Translations under genes and position numbers: made by a program
Shown here: positions 1-12,400 of the stretch, in pieces
Numbering within the stretch: the first letter of the stretch is position 1
How the letters are laid out: each line of letters begins with the position of its first letter
Notes under the pieces: model-generated
Databases searched by the model: none
Seen by the model: the letters and a program-made list of their open reading frames with translations, nothing else
Told to the model about the DNA's origin: nothing
Origin: Pieris napi
Taxonomy: Eukaryota; Arthropoda; Insecta; Lepidoptera; Pieridae
Direction: 5' to 3'
Assembly (NCBI RefSeq): GCF_905475465.1
Contig: NC_062244.1
Coordinates: 12,394,001-12,458,000 of the forward strand
DNA length: 64,000 nucleotides

Positions 1-1334
1 CACGCCCGCACTTGCTTATTACTTTTTTACGTTAATTGTTGAAAGTTACGTTGGTGGACGCAGTCCAGACAAAATGAGGGTTGAAAATCGTATGTTCAAC
101 CAGACTCTAATCTTGGAACGCAAAGCGACATAAAGATACATAGAATGCAAGCAAGAAAAATGTGGGGTGACTGTAAAACAGCTAAAGCTATATTAAAGTT
201 TTCACGATAGGACCGGACATCAGCTACGCCAAATGTTTTTGGCTGTAAAATATTAGAACAGCCACTTCGCTTGTCGACAACAAATTTAAAATCTAAACTT
301 TTAATCGGTAAGCGCGATGGTATTTATGCAAGACCCACAAACCACCAATGTAATATTTGTAAAATAAAGGCACAGTGTAGAACACCTACGTATAATTGTC
401 AAAGATTTGTAATTCTTAGCCTTCAAAGTAACCGCGAAGGGCGCTATGTTTTTTTTTAATATTTAACCCAAACGTATAAACTACTACAAGACTAGGCTAC
501 TACAGTTTTCTCATCGTCTACATTCACTGTCTTTCTGACTGCTCATGCGCATCAAATTTAACGAATTAATGTTATTCTTTATATTATTATATATACTCGT
601 AGATGTGCTTTGCACCTGATAACTTTAAGGATGACTTAGGTTTAAAGAAGTTTACTTTCATGAAAATTTTTATTGCATTAGAATCCATCTACCAAGAAAC
701 TTTGCAGATGCATTCGAAACGGGTCCACTGTATCCCGTATAATCTTAGGAGGCCAGCTGTATTATTTCATCGGAGAGGTCATGGGTTATGAATGCCACAA
801 ACGGCGCGAAACAATTCAGTCCGTTATAGAAACCGCTAAATAAAAGCTACAAAAACAAGCCAACATATTTGCGTTTTTACATAAAAACAATTGTGAAACC
901 GCGTTAAGTACTGGCAAGTGGCGTGCGCCCGGAGCGAGGCGGGCTTGCCAAATGTGCCATCCGATAGCACCAGAACATTGTTGCAAATTTACAGCCACCC
1001 TATTAGCACTAAATCTAAACATTAACCCGATTCCGGTAACCAAACTTCACTGGAATATCGGTCACACCGAATATATTTCCGCGAAACATTAACTTGTTAT
1101 TAAAACAGATAGAGTGAACTGTTTGTAAATTGTGCAATACTGGCGAAAACAATGTTTATGGTTGATGTGTGAATGTGGGATTATTTCAACGCAATTTTCA
1201 AACCTCATTACACCTACAATAATAAACACTCTGAACATAAAAAGCATCAAAAGACCTTAGTTTGTAGGTTTTTCTGTAATAAGATCCCAGGTTCCCGATA
1301 TTTTATTTATTTACAGTTTATGTATGACCATAGA

Positions 1335-1619
1335 GCAGTGTTGGCCTAGTGGTTTCAGCACGCGACTCTCATCCCTGAGATCGTAGGTTCGATCTGCGGC
1401 TGTGCACCAATGGACTTTCTTTCTATGTGCGCATTTAAACATTCTCTCGGACGGTAAAACGTCGTGAGGAAACCGGCTTTCCAAAAACACAAAAAGTCGA
1501 CGGCGTGTGTCAGGCACAGGAGGCTGATCACCTACTTGCCTATTAGATTAACAACTGATCATGAAGCTGATACAGAAATCTGAGGCCCAGACCTAAAAAG
1601 GTGCCACTGTTTTATTTAT
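1335..1619 (+). repeat. tRNA-derived SINE, family 1
   Basis: Starts with a pol III A-box-like ttggcctagtgg, then a B-box-like ggttcgat, a shared body (gtcgacggcgtgtgtcaggc; gatacagaaatctgagg) and a short A/T-rich end. The same order of segments recurs at seven other places in the window. Confidence 0.85.
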
Positions 1620-1914
1620 ATATTATTGGTATGGCCATATTTCAACTAAAAATATTAAAAAAGTATTAACAACTTAATACATACAGTATTATACAATTAA
1701 GTTGTTTTTATAAAATTAACAGAAACCCTCTGCTATCCAATAATCTTTTCTAAGTACATTTTAAAATCATCTTATATTACGATTATAGAGCTATAGGGGG
1801 CGCCTCATAGCAATGCGTCTTGTATAGCTGCCTTGTACGCCTTGTATGCTGCGCCCATAATGTTGGGCTGGTCTACCAACTTTCCTATTTTGGCATTTTT
1901 TCGGACTCGCCACT

Positions 1915-2560
1915 CGTCCTCCAAATTAAAAACGGCTTAATGTAGAAGGTTTCCAATACTTTTATTGTTTTTCGAAGTAATCTCTGTTCCTCTCTACACA
2001 TCGTCGCTAAGATGGAACCACTGAAAAAAGCAGTGGGCCTATTCTTCCTTAGGGGACTCTTCTATGGCATTTTCGTACGCATTCCCCGCATCTTCAGGGC
2101 TCGTAAAGCGAACACCTCGAATTCTATCTTTAGTTTTGGGTTCGTAGCCATATATCCAGCTTTCATCACCTGCGACGATGTCAAATACAGCATTTGAGTC
2201 ACCTCCGTTGAACTTATCTAATATTTGGCGACACCAGTCCATGCGAAGGTGTTTCTGGTCGTCAGTTAAAGTATGGTGAATACATCTGGTACAAAGCTTA
2301 CCGACTCCTAATTGTTCGTGTAATATTTTTTTAACTTGACTCATACCAATGCCAAGGCTTGCCCGTATCTGCTGATACGATTCTACGTCCACGCTTAAAC
2401 TCGTTAAATAGTGGCACGAGATCGGGCTTCATTAAGAAATGCTAATCGCAGCCAACCATAGCTTTGTTGTTGAGTAAGCCCACAACGAAAGTCATAATAA
2501 ATTATTTTGCGTAAATTTTCTCGCGTTACGTCCATTTCACGTGTAACAAGAGTTTTACAT
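1915..2560 (-). pseudogene. mariner-family transposase remnant
   Basis: The minus strand encodes a mariner-like transposase in broken pieces. At 2392-2039 one frame carries ASLGIGMSQVKKILHEQLG, LTDDQKHLRMDWCRQ and GDSNAVFDIVAGDESWIYGY, the block that includes the first catalytic Asp. Upstream (to about 2560) an N-terminal piece reads DVTRENLRKIIYYDFR-like, with stops and frame shifts between. The region after the catalytic block is largely deleted. Inactive. Confidence 0.88.
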
Positions 2561-3239
2561 TTGCCGCCAATTCGCAAAAACAAATGACAAATGAATGCAA
2601 TATACTACATTAGATTACCAAAGAGTTCTAAAATTGAAATTCAAAAAAGTTTTCATTGGCAATGTTTCTAACTGGCCAATTCTAAACACTGAAAAAGTAA
2701 ACTAAAAATGGCCATTTTCAGTGTACTTATTTTGAATACGCATGTCAATTTCGTAGTTGCTAATGTTGTCATTTTTTACGGTGCGACCCCAATACCGAAA
2801 TTTAGCATTTCCTTATTATTATTGCCTACCTGATGAGTGCTTGGCCGATTACCAATAATACTAGATATCTTAAGAAGTCCTTCAGTTAATCTCGGCAAAT
2901 GCATTTATATAATTCATTTCAGTGCATTATAGGTTCATGTTTTCTTGCACGTTTTTCATTTGCATGCGAGCATGCATCATATATTAAATGCAAGGTCTTT
3001 TTGACGCTAACATTTCACAAGTACGGGTTTGCATGTTAATTACACGCAATCTTATGGAAGAAAATTTACATTCGCTATTTTAAAATGCGAATTTTAAAGT
3101 ACAATTTTTCCGTAACGAACAAATGCTGCAAACTTTAAGTTTTTTTTTGGGTCTATAGCAAGATCAAGTAGTTTCATACATAATTCAATGTAATAAAATG
3201 TATTATTATTAGCTATGTGATAGTATATTTATCACATTC

Positions 3240-3552
3240 CGAACCGCTTCGACTCAGGGTCCTTCAAGGAAAAAGTATACTAACTAAAATCTTAAAAGGT
3301 CGGCAACGCACTCGCGAGCCCTCTAGCATTAAGAGTATCGACCTCAGTCGTTGACAACTAGGCGTTATTTAAGGCACTTTTTGGCGCTCACCACAACTAT
3401 GAGAAACCAGTTGCCCACTAAAGTATTTCCAGACCAATTCGTCTTTGGGTCCTTCACATAAAGGGCGTATCAATTCTCAAAAGGCCGGCAACACACTGGC
3501 GAGCCTTCTAGCAGTGTAAGTGTCAATGAACATCAAGCGCGTCTCCTGTTGC
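3240..3552 (+). repeat. non-LTR retrotransposon 3' tails, two in tandem
   Basis: Two consecutive pieces of the same tail: 'aaaaggtcggcaacgcactc' near 3295 and again 'aaaaggccggcaacacactg' near 3480, the second preceded by a decayed version of the MWNQLPTEVF-coding stretch. The family is described at 36,480. Confidence 0.75.
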
Positions 3553-5028
3553 CAGAATTGTTGAAGGAATTGTTGTAGTCGGAAATAAAAGATAATTTTG
3601 TATTGGACAATTTATTTCATAGTAAAACAATGTTGGATATATATCGAGCCGTTTTAACAGCCATTATGCAGTTTACCTGATATGTATATTTAACAAAGAA
3701 GCCGAAAATTGTATAACATATCTCTTCCCACAATACACCTAGAGGAAGATTTTAACTATAATATAAAAACAATGCGATACAAGCACAATATCGAACCCTA
3801 TTAGGACATTAGTTATGTTATTCGCAAGCCCTGGGGTTACTCTACGTGTTAGACAATTAAAATAACACCAAATAACTCATGTCTGATCGGTATCCTACAA
3901 TACACAGTGACCACGTGACCACATAATTTCGACGGACTAGATCCCACAAACACGACATAGAAAAAAATTTAAAATTTTTTGGCAATGTCTTAATAATAAT
4001 GCCGTAAAGGCGTAATCTAACGACAGACGATTCCATCACATCAACATATTCGACTAGCTTGCTTAAACATAAAACTTAAGTATATCTTAATTCCAATTAA
4101 AACTATTTACAAGCTCTGGCCAACATTCATTAATACTTAAAGACGCTAAGGGTGACACAATCGAGACAGCGCCGAGTACGACTCATGTCACCGCTGACAT
4201 TCCGGAGTCATACTTAGCTTACTCGACTGTGAAACCCTAACACAGATGGATTAAATAACGTAATATTTTAGCAAAACAACTGCGTTACACAGTAAGCAAA
4301 TGCGCAATAAATTACTTGGATCTGAATAAAAATGGCTCCACAACTCGAGTATTGCTTCGAGTTTGTCAAGTTGAATCCAATTGTGATGATTCCAATAAAG
4401 CCTACATCGATTCGATGTCGAAAGTTATTCACAAGATTCTTAAATAAAACATAGAATAATTTATTATTTACATAAAGAAAATATGGCACATCTATACATC
4501 GACCGCGCTCTGTTTGCTGAACAAGACGCCCCAGAAATTGATGGAACTAAAACTTTCTATATAATGCTTGTTATTTAATAGAAATGCCAACGAAAAGCTG
4601 AAATTTAAGCTGGCGACATTTTTAATCTGTGTTGTGAATCTACTGTATAAGCCAGAGTCTTTAAAACGTTCGCTGACATGTCTGTTACCATGGTTAAATA
4701 ATTAGTTTCTATTGCGTATAAGAAATTTAGTTAGCAGTATAAAGTTATGTCCATCAATTTGTTGGAGCCTTGCGTGCGCCTATAATTTTCTGCATGAACC
4801 AATTAAATACCGGTGGGAAGTAAATCGCCTGGAGGCAATGAGTCGAGTGCGCGGCCGACTGCCGCATCTTACGCTAAGACGCTCTCAATTGCCGACTTAA
4901 GGGTTACAACGGACCATACGAAAGGGTTTCGTTTCAGATTCCTTTAGCACGAATGTTACGTGAACGTACCTTTTAGTAGTATATTGTATGGAAATCTATG
5001 AATTGAAAAAGCATATTAATCGTAATAA

Positions 5029-5178
5029 CGAATTTATCTTAAAATTTAACGAAGTTATGGTAAAATTTAACGAATTTATCGTAAAATTTAACGAAGTTAT
5101 GGAAAGATTTAATGAATTTATCGTAAAATTTAACGAAGAGATCGTGAAATTTGACGAATGTATCGAAAATTTTACGAA
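5029..5178 (+). repeat. 21-bp tandem repeat, about seven units
   Basis: Units of the type 'ttatcgtaaaatttaacgaa' with a g or t at the end repeat with 21-bp period and drift at both ends. Because 21 is a multiple of three, it keeps an open frame (4988-5191) with a seven-residue repeat around KFNEFIV. Confidence 0.85.
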
Positions 5179-5888
5179 TCGAAAAATTTAAGATAAGTTT
5201 GATATCATTTCAATTAATTATCGCAAATTCGCGCTAAGTGGAATAGCAGACATTTGGATAACTACACATTATTTACGGGTCAGCAGGGTTATTCTAAGTG
5301 ATTAACTGAGTTTTGTTTTTTGACATTAGACGAGTGAATCAAAAGAAAATCAAAAGAGTGAATTTTACGGTGTCTATACGTTTTGACATAAAGCTCAAAA
5401 ACCGTATGACACCATTTATCTGTCAATCTACGATAGCAATACGAGAATATGAAATATTTGTAGTGATAATTTAGCTTTTATTATGAACAACAAAAACAAT
5501 AGAGCTTTTATGATTCCATTTTTTTTTAAATCAGTGATTAACAAAACACACTTTACCGGAAACACCTAAATATAAGGATAGCTAACCGTGTATAAATCAG
5601 TCTTTGAACTTAAGCTATTTAACGTAACCTGCATAGTAAATCAGCTGTTAACCCCCCGTTCACTTTAACGGCCGGTTATTATAGTGCAAACCGTCAGCAC
5701 GAGGAACTAGGGGTTAACGTCTTAAGTTAAACCTTAGTGGGTGTAGAAATGGTAATACGCGCTAAGTCGGCAACGTCCTATAACATCGAATAAGTGTTTA
5801 AACTTCACTTCCTACAAACTTCTGACTATAAGTAGAATTTGAACTTCAAATATTTGAGGATTTCTAAGCTTCTAAATTTGATTAATTA

Positions 5889-5894
5889 TTTATT
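5889..5894 (-). terminator. candidate sog polyadenylation signal AATAAA
   Basis: AATAAA on the minus strand (TTTATT on plus) lies about 380 bases after the sog stop, a plausible 3' UTR length. AT-rich DNA produces such hexamers by chance, so support is weak. Confidence 0.35.
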
Positions 5895-6275
5895 AATGTT
5901 GATATTCTGATTATTACAATATAATTATTTAGTTTTAAAATACATTTGACGTTTCCGTCTATAATGATTACAAATTTGTTACGTATTTAAACAGTGGTTA
6001 ACCCGATGTTTAAACGGGCCGTTAAACTGCATATGCAGAATTCCAACAGCTTATACACTAAAGGACACTAAACGAATCACACGGATCAGATGTTTGTAGG
6101 GAGTAAAGCACAGTCAGTCTATAGCGCTCAGAGCGCAACAGTCTAAAATAAGCACTTTGGCCCAGCCTAGGTACTCGGCGCAGGAAGCCGGTCACTACGA
6201 CGACGCTCAGCTCTGGGCGCTCGGCTGAGCTCCGCCAGTTGGGCGCTCGGCTGAGCTCGGTTGGGTTTTAGGCGC

Positions 6276-6401
6276 TCAGCTGGGCGGACGTGGGGCGCGT
6301 TGGCGGCGGTGTCGAGTGCAAGCGCAACAGGCGTCGCCGCGTCGTCTTCGTGCGCACGCGGCTCGGTTGCAACGCTTACGTACGCAGGTCACTTCGCCAT
6401 C
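6276..6401 (-). CDS. sog: sog exon O: second half of CR4 and stop
   Basis: Acceptor TTTCAG; 41 codons plus TGA at 6276-6278. Residues 842-882 carry the last six CR4 cysteines (847-869) and end in a very basic Arg/Pro/His-rich tail, as fly Sog also does. The final cysteine spacing is CC-x-C rather than CCxxC. The exon is much more GC-rich than its surroundings. Confidence 0.93.
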   Translation of the reverse strand, partial: DGEVTCVRKRCNRAACARRRRGDACCACTRHRRQRAPRPPS

Positions 6402-9400
6402 CTGAAACAATTATTCATTTAATTTAGGAAACCGAAAATCTAACAAAATATTACTAGAAATAATATTTATAGATGTCAGGGAATGCTAGGATTATTAGCA
6501 TTCCCTGAACGCATACAAAAAAGAATCATTCAAATCGGTCCAGCCGTTTAAGAGGAATTCATACACACCTCCAGGAGAAGGATATATAGAGAGATTTTGA
6601 GTAATTGAATTAAAACCTAAGCAATCTTTCGTCTCTTTCTATCAAATTGCGTCTACCCTGTGATGAAAAGAGATGATTTTTATGGCTTTAAACAGAGTTG
6701 GTTACCTTGCAACGGCAGGTGACACATCTCTGTTCTCCATGTGAGTGTATGGAGGGATGGACCTCCTTCCCGTTGGGTAAAGGCCCATCTGGGAACTTGC
6801 ATCCTCCTTCAGCCAATATTTCCTCCGCTGTTCGCGGAGTGCCTTGATCCTTCAACGTGTCTTCGTCGGACTTCTTTTCTTTTACCTGAAGTAACAAATA
6901 CAATTATCTATGTTAGTAATCTGTAAATTGTAATTGTTAGCTCAAAATGAATTAAAACCATAAATAAATATGAAAGAACAAAAAGAGAATGAGTTTATTA
7001 TTAACGCACTTTTACTACCCTGAGTATTTTTTCATAATAGGTTTGCTTGAAAGAAATCGCTTGTTAGCGATAAGGCCGCTTGTCTAATCACTTATGTTCC
7101 TGCATTTTATGTGTAAGGTGAGGTATATAAATAAATGTTTGTTTCTTTCTTACCACTGGACAAACTCTGCAACAAGACTTCTTGTCGGGTCGATAGGCAT
7201 CTTTCTCAGCGCACTTCAAGAGGGGGCATTTGACACGGGGGCACTTCACTTGTCGCGTGGAAAACTCGCAAGTGCAGACAGCACACGTGTCATAGCCCCC
7301 CGGTACCAAGTACGGATGCCAGGAGGAGCCTGGGGCGTGGTACTGCCCCGCGAGGTGACACCCGTGTGATTCATTCCAAACGGCGGTTGTGGAGTCTGAA
7401 TTAAATAATAGTAAATTAGTTTATATATTGGTGTTATCTCAGACGTATGTTTTTATAGAACATGGGGTCAAACCGATGGAAGGCTCATCTGATATCAAGT
7501 AATAACGCCCATGAACACTCACATTGCCAAAGGGCTCGCGGTTTTAAGAACTGGTACGTTTTAAGAACGGACGTCGAGGTGAAACTTATTCTGCCTCTAG
7601 GTCCGATAATGTATCTCAAAAACAGCTAGGAAAAACTGACAGTATAACGGGAAATTACAGGGACTATATTGTTAAATGTAATATAGCTTTATTGTAAGCT
7701 TAAAAGGTGACACATCACCACACAAGGTAATGTTCCTACAAAAACAAATTCTTCTGTGATAAAATATAAATACATACACTACAAATTTATAATATATTTC
7801 TTTTATAAACATAACAGTAAACAAACATGTTATATAATCAATTATGCACTTGCAAACTTTGCTTATAATAGATGACATAAGTATGTAAGTTCCGCTTTAA
7901 TATCTCAAGATGAACTCAATAATATGAATAATGAGCTGCTTACTTGTACAGATGGGGCAGCATTGTCCTGGCGGCTGAATAGTGGGTGCGGCGCACTCCA
8001 CGACCGGACAGCGGACGGGGTCACAGCGAAGGGCGCCATGGACACACCCGCACATGTGGCAGGACTGAAAATCAATAATAAATATGTACTTTTAAATTTA
8101 TTTTAATTTTCTATTTATTAATAATTATATATTTTTTCATTATTATAATATACTATGTAGGTTAAGAATACTGTATACTGTGTGTGTTGGATATAAATAT
8201 ATTGTAAATTTTGCGAAATATATTTGTATATAACATATTTCTGACGAAGCCAGAATATCAAGTCCTTTTTCCCATACGATACGATATGTTCATAGGCTAA
8301 CGACTCAACGGTTGATTTTCCTGGAGCAGAATCCGAATAACGTTTATCAAGCAAAGCCTTGGCTACAATAGTATTTTTTCGCCAAAAGGCAATGCTTTTT
8401 TAACAGGCGATTTTTTTTTTAAACGAACGAAAGTTCCTGCACTCAAAATACTACATCTCACAAACTAAAGGTACGACGGTTGTCAAATTTATACACGTGC
8501 CTTTTGAAGGTTATGGCAAATTAAAAATCATATTCAATTAACATTTCGATCGTAGTGTCCGGCTAAATGGCTATTCAACACAAAAACATTATTTCAAATC
8601 GAACCAGGGGTTCCTTATTGTTCCGTATTATATCCAACTAAACAAACACTTTAATGTCAAAATAATCTAATATATAAAATTCTCGTGTCAGACCGACCGA
8701 CGTGTGACCGATTCTTTTCAATTTTTATAGCATATTCAGTAAGTTTGAGAATCGGCTACTATCTAGCTTTCAAACCCCTAAGTGATACGGGGGTGTCCAC
8801 CCCAAAAATACAGCGTCCAAAAATATATACAACCCCTAATTTGCACCCCTCTACGATCAACCTCTATCTTTTATTATTGTAGATAGTTATTTTTATTGAA
8901 CTAAAAAAAATGTTTCCTAGAAATAACATGGCAAAACAACGTTTTCCTGTTCAGCTAGTAAAATATAAATATATGAATATAGAAAATAATATATGACCAA
9001 CCTCGGTGGCCATCCACTGAGCGCCATCTTCATAAGAGCGACCCGCGTAGAAGCACGACGCGGTGTTGGACAAGGAGTTGTCTGGAGGCACGTTGACGTG
9101 CGGAGGGTAGTCGGGGCTGAGCTCATTGTCTACGACGTACGGCACCGAGGGGAGACAGGATGGTGGCACACTTATCTGGAAATTGTGGTTTGCAATATAA
9201 TATATGTAGTTATTTATTTTGCATATGAAACCCAAAAAAAGTATTATATATTTTGACAACTATTTCTAGATTATTTTTGTTAATCGTAATCCTCCAATGG
9301 TAATGGCAGACATCGGATTTTAAATAAATTTTAGATCAATCAAAACAAGTTTCTTCTGGGTATTTCAGTCACGGCAGAGTGTAAATTTATTTAAAATCAT

Positions 9401-12400
9401 TTATTATACAAAAAATTTTGAAAATCTAGTATCCTTACCTTCTTTCCATTCTCTAGCAGCGTTAAACAAAAATCTTATTTAATAGTGAAATGCTATTTAT
9501 TTTTAAATTTACATAACGCGATTTCCGTCCCCCATACAACGCGGTATTTCCCCCCTATACCGCGGAGGTATCTCAAGTTATATTTATGTGGGGTGAAATT
9601 TATAATGATTTGTCAAGTCCATAATTAGTTTTGCGTTGCGGTTGCAAACGGCACCTGTTTCAATTGTGTTGTTATACTGAATAACTTTAATAAATTCTGG
9701 TACCTAGTTTTTGAATGGTTCAAAAAATGGTTTTACGTGAATACTTCTACAACGCGACACCTATAACTAACCTGTGGTAGTCGCGTGCGCAGAAACTCAG
9801 TGCCGTTCTCCGCAGCGCGTACGTTGAGATACGCAGCGCCTGCGTGCAAAGCTGACAGTTCCGCTGGAGTCGGCTCCAGCACTGAACCTTCTTGTCCCGC
9901 CAGAGCCCTCGGAGCGGAGGATCCGAGAGCGTGACTCTCCAGCCACGACGACCAGCCACCGTTGTAACCGTTTATTGTAACCTGAAATCGTACCACTAGA
10001 AGAAATTGACGAGCATATTTAATCTAGTGCTTGAGAGCACCGATCACAACGATGACGTCACGGGTTCAAACCTTGAGTCCTAATGGTTTTATGCCATAGG
10101 GAGCGTTCAAGTATAACGTCACGCAATTTTTGGAGATTATTGACCCCCCCCCCCCCATGTAACGCGACGTTACGTTTTTCTGTACCCAATAGTAAAACGT
10201 TTCGTGACCATCCAGTGACTCTTTATACCTAAAAGTTACCATTATATGGTGTAGTGTACTGGAAAGTCCAAAATATTACCATTAACGCGTAATTCATTCC
10301 TCGCCCCACATCGCAACGTTTTACACAAGGAATTTCGTTACGTAATACTTGAACACTCCCTTAACACTTTTACGCTGATATTGAAATTTGTTGTAAGTGC
10401 AGCCTCTAAAAACTTACTTCATAATTAATTCCACACAACGCATCAACAGAGACCCAGGCGAGACCCGCGACGATAGTGGAAGGGGCGAGTCGAGCGTCCG
10501 TCCGCTTCAAGAGGGCTGGACCGGCCCCGGCCGCGTCCGGCAACGAGCGGGACAATAAGCGACCTCGCAGCAGCGGCGGACCTATCGATATTAAAACCTT
10601 TTTGGAGACGTTACACAACTTTTGGCGTTTAAACTAAAAAGTTTTTGTGATCTAATTTGTATAAATACACATAGATAATGCTATTGTTGGAAATACATAA
10701 TTTTAGTTTCGTAAATTTTGATGAGGTGGATCGTCTCATTTTTTTATGGACTTACTGGTTTGTTTCAATCGGATTGTGATTTACGTTTTATTCTTGCTAA
10801 GAATTTATCGAAACGAAATATGTATACAGAAATTATTTAGTATAAAATTGTGTATTGGCCACCGAACCAATCTTTCTGGCACATAATCATTAACACATTA
10901 GTACATTTCAATAATTTTAACCAAATTGTGAGTTTTTTCGTGATTCTTGTTGATTTGGTAATAATAGAATATAAATGTTAATAAAACAATTATTATATAT
11001 TTTTGTCTGTTGGATGTTTATTGCTAGTTAGAATATTTAATGAATATAATATTTATGGAGAAGTTGTAAATGAGATCGCAATATTTAATATGCTTTCAAA
11101 AGTAGCTCTTAAAAGGTTTATAAAACATTTTAAATAATTCATAATAATAAGGTTTTTTAAATCTTGACAATGTTGAATATACAGTTTAGATTTGTTATGC
11201 ATATTTTTTTATTGTTACCCTTAGGTATATCGTAACTTCCTTCACCATTGATGGGAACCCCTTCACGGATGAGATACCACCCCCAGCCTTTTCCAATCTG
11301 TATTCATGACTTTCTTCCCTCTTCCTTCTACATATTCGACCTTATATAATTACCTGTATCAGATCCTATATGTACAGCGAGCTGGTCTTCATAGAGCGGG
11401 GGGAAAATCCTCGCACTGGGTCTGGCCAGCACTCCCATTCTTGTATCCAGAATTTCCACTTGCGAGTGTCTCTTGCCCTGCTCTTCCACCAACGTTATCT
11501 TTGGATCAGCTATACTCAAATTGTCCACCTTGAAAATTGTATTATTTTTATTGATAACTATGTAGGTTATAATGTAAGGTTTTAAAGAATTTCGCTGTTA
11601 TGCAAAGTAACAATAATTAATATTTCAGTTTCATATAAAATAAATAATTATGTTATTTCTATGTAAATAATACAATACAATTTAAATCTATTATTAACTA
11701 AGAGTAGGCTGTGTTGGCCTAGTGGCTTAAGAGTGCACTTCTCAACTCAGAGGTAGCAATTAAGAGTCGCTCATACGATGAATTAAAACATGGAGAGAAG
11801 GCCGCTTTTGAAAAATCGAAGACGTGTACAGATAGCTGATCACTACTTACAATCAACAAATCATCACAAATAGAAACAGAAATCTGCAACCAAGACCTAG
11901 GTTGTAATGGCAGTACTTACGATGTTATCTAATATTAATAACTGGTGATCCCTGCATGAAGAATCTTAATAAATATTCGCATTCGGAATATTTTTTAATG
12001 TAACAAATGGGCAAGGGCTCATCTGATGTTCAGCGATACCGCCGTTCGGAGACACTAATATTGCCAGAGGGCTTCCAAGTGCGTTGCCGGCCTTTTAAGC
12101 ATTAGTACGCTCTTTTCTTGAAGGACCCTGAATTGATTTATTTGAATTTGTCCTTAAGCAACGCTCTGTTGTGGAACGACGGACGTCGAGGGAATACGGG
12201 TGGAATTTCATAATTTTTTCGCTGCAGGGTCGAACAACTCCTCTCAACACTCTCCGTGGTAAATGCTGTAGAAGATGCAGAGAGACCCCACATCTCTACG
12301 CAACGCTAAGAGATCAAGCCACTCGGAAAGTGACTGGACGTCGACGATGTCCTAGTCTTAATTACCTGTATATCATAAACCAGTGAGCCCTCCTTGTCAA

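Larger units (their letters stand above)
1..5888. other. gene-poor flank downstream of sog
   Basis: Apart from the SINE, mariner remnant, LINE tails and 21-bp repeat, nothing is recognised. A short open frame at 271-459 has a cysteine pattern (CNIC ... TPTYNC) vaguely like transposase zinc fingers, but opens without ATG and was not accepted. A loose hairpin occurs near 5,369-5,410. Confidence 0.6.

Noticed and set aside
816..1043. Minus-strand frame of 75 codons
   Set aside because: No recognisable domain, no splice context, and composition like neighbouring noncoding DNA.
2012..2197. Plus-strand frame of 61 codons
   Set aside because: Antisense to the mariner transposase remnant.
5029..5178. 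CRISPR-like array
   Set aside because: Direct tandem repeats without spacers in a eukaryotic genome; a minisatellite.
7094..7369. Plus-strand open frame of 91 codons
   Set aside because: Antisense shadow of sog exon M (CR3), whose minus-strand reading has full homology and splice sites. The same applies to plus frames opposite exons G, H, K and L.
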